From positions 3,808,501 to 3,872,500 of the forward strand of contig CM053270.1 in NCBI GenBank assembly GCA_028583415.1: a DNA stretch of 64,000 nucleotides, written 5' to 3'. The first letter of the stretch is position 1. Each line of letters starts with the position of its first letter. Under the pieces are notes generated by a model, which was not told where the DNA came from, did no database searches, and saw nothing but the letters and a program-made list of their open reading frames with translations. This DNA is from Protea cynaroides. Lineage: Eukaryota > Streptophyta > Magnoliopsida > Proteales > Proteaceae. Of this stretch, positions 58,125-64,000 are shown piece by piece. The translations under genes and the position numbers were made by a program.

Positions 58125-60463
58125 TATCACACCCCAATTCCGTACCAACCAGAATGGTGTGATGAACCGTCAATAAACCAACGGTTCAACCAGGATCTCG
58201 AATAGGCTCTGTCCATTTGCTTAAACCATACACATCCACAATCAAAATCAGAATAAATACACGATAGCGGAAGTCTTTAATATTAAATGAACTGAGAGTC
58301 TAAAGATGATAACATAAATAAATTATCCAATTATCTTCAAAAAAAATTAAGACATAAAATAAAATAATTTAATCAATTACATCGTCTGTATAATTTAAAC
58401 AAAATCTAATCGAAGACACATGAGTTGCACTCGCATGACGAATCATGCGACTCCATCATAACTTCTGCATCTATCGCCGCCGCATGTCCATACATCAGAA
58501 CATTCATTTAATCTTCTACGGTGGTACCTGCATCATCAACTAAAAATATTCGATGTCGAAAGGATGAGCACACATCACGGCTCAGTGAGCAAACAAAACA
58601 ATGCAACAAACATATGCATGCATTCAATTCATATCTTTGGTCTGGTTCATATGTTTAAAATGTGCAATAGAAAGGTTTGGTGGCCGTCTCACCTCTATAC
58701 ACAGGGTGTGTAAGCCCATCCAATGGATCAAACACCATTGTCGTCCACATCCACCCCACCATGGAATAGAGATAGAGCTAAAGTGTTTAGGACCGCACCG
58801 CATCACACTTCCCCTGATGCCCTACCCATACCAACACGTTGTTAGCGAGGGCTTGCAAACTGGGCTCGCAACTAACCAATCCTAATGTCAAACAGTGTAT
58901 CCAAGGCCTCACCTCAGCATCCCTCAATACGTCCATAGAGATAGAGCTAAGGCCCCCTGGCAGAGTCAGAGACTACACGGTCCGAGACTACCTCCCCTGA
59001 TGCCCTACGACATAATAGTTCTGCTAAAGTAATGGCGATACGATGGTGTTAGTGCACAAGACTTGAGTAGAGATAGAGCTAAAGTGCTTAGGACCGCACC
59101 GCATCACACTTCCCTTGATGCCTTACTCGCATCAAGTACACTAACCACACACAAACATTCACATGCCTATTCCTAGCATCATCATCATCATCATGTTATG
59201 AATAAACAAAATTAAATATGCATGAACATTAATAGTAGGAATATTGGATGACATGTTAAATGCACAATACAAGCATACAAGCATAGAATCATTCATAGTA
59301 TTGGACTCAATAAATAAAAACAGTTTATTATTAGCCAATTAGTTTAAGTCTTGTTCCCTCACCTTTGATTGCTAGTAGATCCTCGTTCAAGCTTAATAAT
59401 TCACTTTTAAACCACTGGAAAGACCTTACAAGTCGATAGATTTTAATTAGAATTAATTCCAATATGTTTAGAATAATAGAAGCTGAGGGGTCACAGGGTA
59501 GGGTAGCATCTGGGGTAGCAGTTTCTGCGACCCCAGGGTGTAGGGTCATAGGTGAGGTCGGATACCATTCGACCCTATGTGCGACCACACCCTCCATGGG
59601 ACTTCCCAAGGGCATGTGGTCGATCATGTGGTCTCATGGGTCGGATATCCTTCGACCCTACGTGCAACCACACATGTTCTTGGTCGACCTTTCACTCTTA
59701 AGTCCATTCTTTCATGCTTGAATCTTTTGGCTTATCATCATGGTCCTTCCTATGATCGTTCTATGACTCAAACTACAATTTTTATACTCTATCCATTGTC
59801 CACAATGATTTTCTCCATGGATTCTCTTGGAATTTATCCATGGATGGATGATTTGGGTTTCTCCTATTCCTATGTTCTTCATAAACTATTCTAGGCTCTC
59901 AATTCAGGTAGGGATTTAGGTTCATAACTTGGGTTTACTGAGATTCACCTTGGGTTTCTAAGATTTAGAGGTTTCTCTGAACTTCCTCCTCTTCCATGGC
60001 CTTCTTCTTCAATTCTTCTTCTCTTCCTTCTCTTCTCTTTCTCTCACTTTCAATTAGGGTTCTAAAGGAGTGAAAGAGGCTAAGGGACGTACTATTTATA
60101 GAGGAAAACCCTCCATAATAAGGCCTAATGAGTTTAGAAAAGACCCCTTTAAATTAGGAAGGTTTCCTAATTTTCGGTTTCTGACAGTTCTCGTAGGGTC
60201 GGATGTAGGGTCGCAGAATCTGTCGACCCTACATTTTTAAATCATGCGACCCCACGACCAAAAAGTCATGGGTTGGACTCTCTTGTGGTGGGGTCGGACA
60301 TACCTGTTTAGGCATGCGACCACACACTCATTTTTGACTGTTTTGAGTTAAATTTCATACCTGGTCTTGTGGTTTCTTCACGCACTTGGTCCACTTGGCT
60401 CGACCATGATAGGTAGACCTGGTATAAGGTGGTATGACCGGTTAGTTCGATACGGGTCTTACA
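58125..60463 (-). mobile_element. Solo Tekay-type LTR with TATCC target duplication
   Basis: TATCC lies on both sides (58120-58124, 60464-60468). The left end is TATCACACCCC, a G-to-A change of the usual TG; the right end is GGGTCTTACA. TATA box at 60093-60100. Clusters at 59480-59690 and 60190-60320 mix GGGTCG and TGTGGTCG vocabularies. No internal region. Confidence 0.93.
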
Positions 60464-60468
60464 TATCC

Positions 60469-61206
60469 AATGTAATCCTATGCAACAATTTATTAATGCA
60501 GTACAAAAGCAAATAAACAAGCAATTATGAGTGGCAATCAAATGTATAAGAAAGCATGGCCGGCCAGTACCCTAGCTCAACCAATCATCATTGATCTCGA
60601 GACAAACCCAGATAATCAATGACTTTGCTGATCCGAGCGACCCTCGATGATCAGTGGCTCGTCAATGGGTGTACCGTCATTGACCCTGAGCAACCCTCGT
60701 AATGATCAATGGAACCACTGATCCGAGGGACACTTAATGATCAGTGGCTCATCCGCCCTTTACTAAAGAATAAGTCATTTGACCAAGTTGATGCAGGATG
60801 CATGAAAATATAATAAAGAGGGCTGCACCCTAGCAGGGATCTTCTGCTCCACTCTAATGGACTAATCATGCCTCCACTAAGGTGTAATCGGGCATATGGT
60901 TGTGCATTGTACTCCCATATGCCACACAATCATATAGCCCACAACACAATAATATCTAGATCAATAATCACTCAACATGGCATGTCCATACAGTAAGTAA
61001 AACTATACTCTAGTAGGAATCCCCAACTCCCCACTCCCACGGTTCGTCGTGCCCCCACTAAGGTACAGTCAAATTCCAACGTGATTCATGAAGTCACCCG
61101 TTACATGAATCACCATACATGAGTGGCACCCCAACAGAGAACCTCGGATCCCCACTCCCATGGATCACCGTGTCTCTATTAAGATATCGGCACTCCAACA
61201 TGGTAC
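60469..61206 (-). mobile_element. Diverged LTR, second part
   Basis: Resumes after the solo LTR. Contains repeated GATCAGTGGCTC (60650-60750) and three copies of a block with CCCACTCCCA and CCACTAAGGT (60850-61190). No gene. Cut at 61207 by a Tat-like LTR. Confidence 0.55.
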
Positions 61207-61610
61207 TGTGAGGACAAAAGGTCTCTTCCACCCATCTTTGATGGATGAAAAAATGATTATGGAGTCGCCGCCTAGATTAAGGTCTAGGACCCATAAAAAT
61301 TTAGTCTTATCATAAGAAAAGACTTTTATTGACTCATTTGATCCAATATATTGGCTTTGATCTATCAGAGAACGGGTAAGCATTCAAGGTACAGTTTGGG
61401 AAGGTGTTAGGCACCCAAAGCTGCTCGATCCAAAAATCAGCCTCCTATGTGATTCTACTTTCCTTAGACTCTATTGTTCTGATTGTTGATGGTCAATGGA
61501 TGATAACTAGGGCTAATGGGGGATCTTATGCCAAATTGCTAAGTTCTTCTAACCTAGGCTCAGCCAAACATGTTTTAAAAATAAATAAAAAAGTAAAATA
61601 ATACACAGTG

Positions 61611-61671
61611 CACCAAACCAAAGATGGTTTGGTGATGGACTGAATTTGAGACGTCCTAGACATCTCAAATT
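61611..61671 (-). other. Hairpins in O3 (CACCAAACCA and AATTTGAGA stems)
   Basis: Perfect 10-bp stem CACCAAACCA/TGGTTTGGTG with loop AAGA (61611-61634), then AATTTGAGA/TCTCAAATT (61643-61651, 61663-61671). A CTACGTA follows at 61674. Confidence 0.75.
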
Positions 61672-61908
61672 GCCTACGTATTCGAATCCTGGAAATCAAG
61701 TTCATAACATAGTTCGAACGGAATGTGATTAGGGTTTATGGATGTGATTTATGCTTAAGCTTCATTAGATTCAATTGTTCAAGTTGAAATTTATGCTTGA
61801 TGATGACTGAGGTTGAATTTAGAGATAGCCTATGTGGGTCAAAGTGAATATGGATAATGATATGGATAGGGATATGGAAGACCTAAAGATACTAAGATGT
61901 GGTACCGT

Positions 61909-61972
61909 ACTTGGAGAGATCCTCTAAGTTACCTACGTATTTTAGAGGTCCTGAAAATCAAGTACAACGTAG
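61909..61972 (-). other. Hairpin module in O3 (second)
   Basis: ACTTGGAG/CTCTAAGT (61909-61916, 61922-61929; one G-T wobble), then CTACGT (61933-61938) able to pair with ACGTAG (61967-61972). Confidence 0.65.
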
Positions 61973-62078
61973 TTCGTTGTGATGGGTTGTGGATATGGAT
62001 AAATTGATGATAGATGTGATCATGGATGGTGATAAATATGGATAGCCTAAAGGAACTAACAATGTGGTTACACCTTTG

Positions 62079-62825
62079 GGAATCTATCCCTCTAGACAAG
62101 GTTCGAGTGTGCCTTTGGGGATCTATCCCTCTAGAATGGAATTGAATATGGATTTGAGTACGTCTTTTGGGAATCTATCTGAACGAGGTCTGAGTACATC
62201 TTCTCAGGAATCTATCCCTCTGAACAAGATCTGAGTACGTCTTTAGGAATCTATCCCTCTTGACAGGGTCTAAGTACGTCTTCGGGAATCCATCCCTCTT
62301 GATAGAGTCTAAGTACGTCTGCGGGAATCTATCCCTCTTAACAGGATCTGAGTACGTCTTTGGGAATCTATCCCTCTTGAAAAGGTCTGAGTACATCTTT
62401 GGGAATCTATCCCTCTTGACAGGGTCTGAGTACGTCTTCGGGAATCTATCCCTCTTGACAGGATCTGAGTACGTCTTCAGGAATCTATCCCTCTTGACAG
62501 GATCTGAGTATGCCTTCGAGAATCTATCCCTCTAGACAGGGTCTGAGTATGCCTTCAGGAATATATCCCTCTTAACAGGATCTGAGTACGTCTTTGGGAA
62601 TCTATCCCTCTTGAAAAGGTCTGAGTACGTCTTTGGGAATCTATCCCTCTTGATAGGGTCTGAGTATGTCTTTGGGAATCTATCCCTCTTGACAAGATAT
62701 GAGTACGTCTTCAGGAATCTATCCCTCTTGACAGGATCTGAGTATGCCTTCGGGAATCTATCCCTCTAGACAGGGTCTGAGTATGCCTTCAGGAATCTAT
62801 CCCTCTTGACAGGATCTAAGTATTT
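62079..62825. repeat. 39-bp minisatellite, about 19 copies, with 6-copy higher-order unit
   Basis: Unit: GGGAATCTATCCCTCTTGAC followed by AGGATCTGAGTACGTCTTC. The first four copies are degenerate. Copies 7-13 match copies 13-19 one by one in their variant bases (for example TTAACAGGAT in copies 7 and 13, TTGAAAAGGT in 8 and 14, TAGACAGGGT in 12 and 18), so a block of six units (234 bp) was duplicated. Each unit contains the inverted pair GGGA/TCCC. Confidence 0.95.
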
Positions 62826-62878
62826 CAAGAGATTTAATTCATTAATGTGTGCTTTCAAGATCAAAGTATGGAACCATA

Positions 62879-62925
62879 TTTGGGAATCTTCCCAAACTAC
62901 TTACGTATCCTAGGGTGCTTCCCTA
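62879..62925 (-). other. Hairpin module in O3 (third)
   Basis: Perfect TTTGGGAA/TTCCCAAA stem (62879-62886, 62889-62896; 2-nt loop), then TAGGG/CCCTA (62911-62915, 62921-62925). It lies just past the minisatellite, whose unit resembles TTTGGGAATCTTCCC. Confidence 0.72.
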
Positions 62926-63379
62926 AGAATCAAAATCCGCGTAGTTTAAAATACGGATTCATTCATTCATGTTCTTCTTTCAATATCAGGGTGTGGAACA
63001 TAAATGCTCTATGGTTCGATTCACATCACACCTATCTAGTTCTCTGCTTCCTAGAGGAAAATGAGCTGAGGGGTAGGGATCGTCCTAAGCTACCCTTGAC
63101 CTAAAACCCTAATTTAGCATTTGTTGGGCTAGGCTTCACTCTTGATTAAAATTTATCATTTTTATTCTTACCCTTTCCGTGAATGTGGGTGTTTACATGT
63201 ACGTCCCTGCACTATATGTCTTCTAGGTGTACAGATATGGAAATTCGACTAGGGTGTTGCAGAAATTAAGTTATTGCCAACAATAAATATCATTCAAATA
63301 TGGCAAGTAACAACATATTTCATCTCATGTATGGTAGTAAAGCATGTGAATCAATATAGCAGCAAACATGTGAGAGTAT

Positions 63380-63870
63380 TGATCAAGCATCGATCATCAA
63401 CAATGTGACCAAGATCATATTTGATCGACTACTCAAATTCGATGTAATCGATCATCATCAATGTGATCAAGATCATATTTGATCGATGGTTCAGATTCAC
63501 TTAAAACATTCATGAGGTCAATCCAACCGTTCAAATTCAATTAAATCACTCAAAAAGGTAATCCAACGGGCCAAATCATTCAAGGTGGTAATCCATTCAA
63601 ATCACTTAAAATCACTCACAATAAAGATCCAACGGCTCATATTACTCCAAATGATAATCTATCGATTCAAATTCTTCTAAATCATTCATAATCAGGATCC
63701 AACGGTTCATATTCATTTACATCAATCATCAAGACAATCCGATAGTCTAGATTCATTTATATCACTCATGATGTCAATCCAATGGTTTAGATTCAAATAA
63801 GATGCTCATGATCAAGATCTAATGGTCTATATTTCATATCACTCATGATCAATGGCTAGATTCATTTCAT
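63380..63870. repeat. Imperfect repeats with AATCCAACGGTTC
   Basis: About eight loose copies, 45-60 bp apart, of a phrase like ATCCAACGGTTCATATTCATT then ATCACTCATGA. They are specific to this LTR; I did not see them in O1 or O2. Confidence 0.7.
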
Positions 63871-64000
63871 TATAAGATCCAAATCAAAATTAAATATCCA
63901 ATGGCTCACAATTAATATTCTCTCATGATCCAAATAAAAAAAAATTCATCTACACCCCATCAAAGATTGTTAAGATCATCTACACCCACAAGAATGCAAA

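Larger units (their letters stand above)
61207..64000 (-). mobile_element. Tat/Ogre-like LTR, runs off the window (O3)
   Basis: Starts TGTGAGGACAAAAGG, the reverse complement of the TGTCCTCACA end. It holds three hairpin modules, a 39-bp minisatellite and the conserved GTGTACAGATATGG-type leader at 63228. No genes; the 91-residue frame at 62260-62535 is the translated minisatellite. Confidence 0.88.

Noticed and set aside
62079..62825. Regular 39-bp repeats resembling a CRISPR array, and a 91-residue frame of 13-residue repeats
   Set aside because: Repeats are directly adjacent without unique spacers, in a plant LTR; 39 is divisible by three, so a repetitive frame opens by chance.

Overview
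This window looks like repeat-dense nuclear DNA from a flowering plant. Evidence: Ty3/gypsy elements primed by initiator-Met tRNA with plant Tekay/Del-type chromovirus proteins, a second Tat/Ogre-like gypsy family with very long LTRs, a hAT-type MITE, and a broken FAR1/FHY3-type (domesticated MULE transposase) gene, a plant family. I saw no bacterial genes, rRNA, tRNA genes or CRISPR array. Most open frames are chance frames in purine-rich, AT-rich or minisatellite DNA, or shadows of retrotransposon genes.

Layout. 1-16005: Tat-like element O1 (+): LTR, primer-binding site (PBS), leader and a gag fragment, then a second Tat-like LTR O2 (+) with its own PBS, then an inverted LTR tip. The O1 leader holds a palindromic Tekay LTR insertion (5735-8794) with a perfect CACAA target duplication. 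16006-18996: solo Tekay LTR (-), TSD TTACA, carrying a 740-bp hAT-like MITE with an 8-bp TSD. 19002-23795: Tekay element C (+): polypurine tract (PPT), LTR, PBS and an antisense gene. 23796-43992: Tekay element D (-), broken and split by a 3.3-kb Tat-like LTR (O4, 25465-28760) and by Tekay element A (29808-41479, TSD ACTTT). 43993-55345: FAR1-like gene remnant split by Tekay element B (45014-55114, TSD CCTAT). 55346-57557: host-like DNA without a confident gene. 57558-61206: a diverged LTR split by a solo Tekay LTR (58125-60463, TSD TATCC). 61207-64000: Tat-like LTR O3 (-), running off the window, with a 39-bp minisatellite.

How it fits together. Insertions can be ordered by nesting: A is younger than D, B is younger than the FAR1-like gene, and the MITE is younger than its solo LTR. 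Every gag-pol here is damaged, so none looks autonomous.

The most interesting signal is in the Tekay family. Elements A, B and C carry, between PBS and gag and on the opposite strand, the same gene of about 400 codons with a conserved intron of about 430 bp just before its ATG. In A and B its leader, and in all copies two stretches of each LTR, hold clusters of GGTCG/CGACC inverted motifs. The bases flanking this core differ between elements but agree within an element. In the Tat-like LTRs, repeated hairpins in the 3' part keep pairing although their sequences differ. Both patterns suggest function; both were found by eye and need computation.
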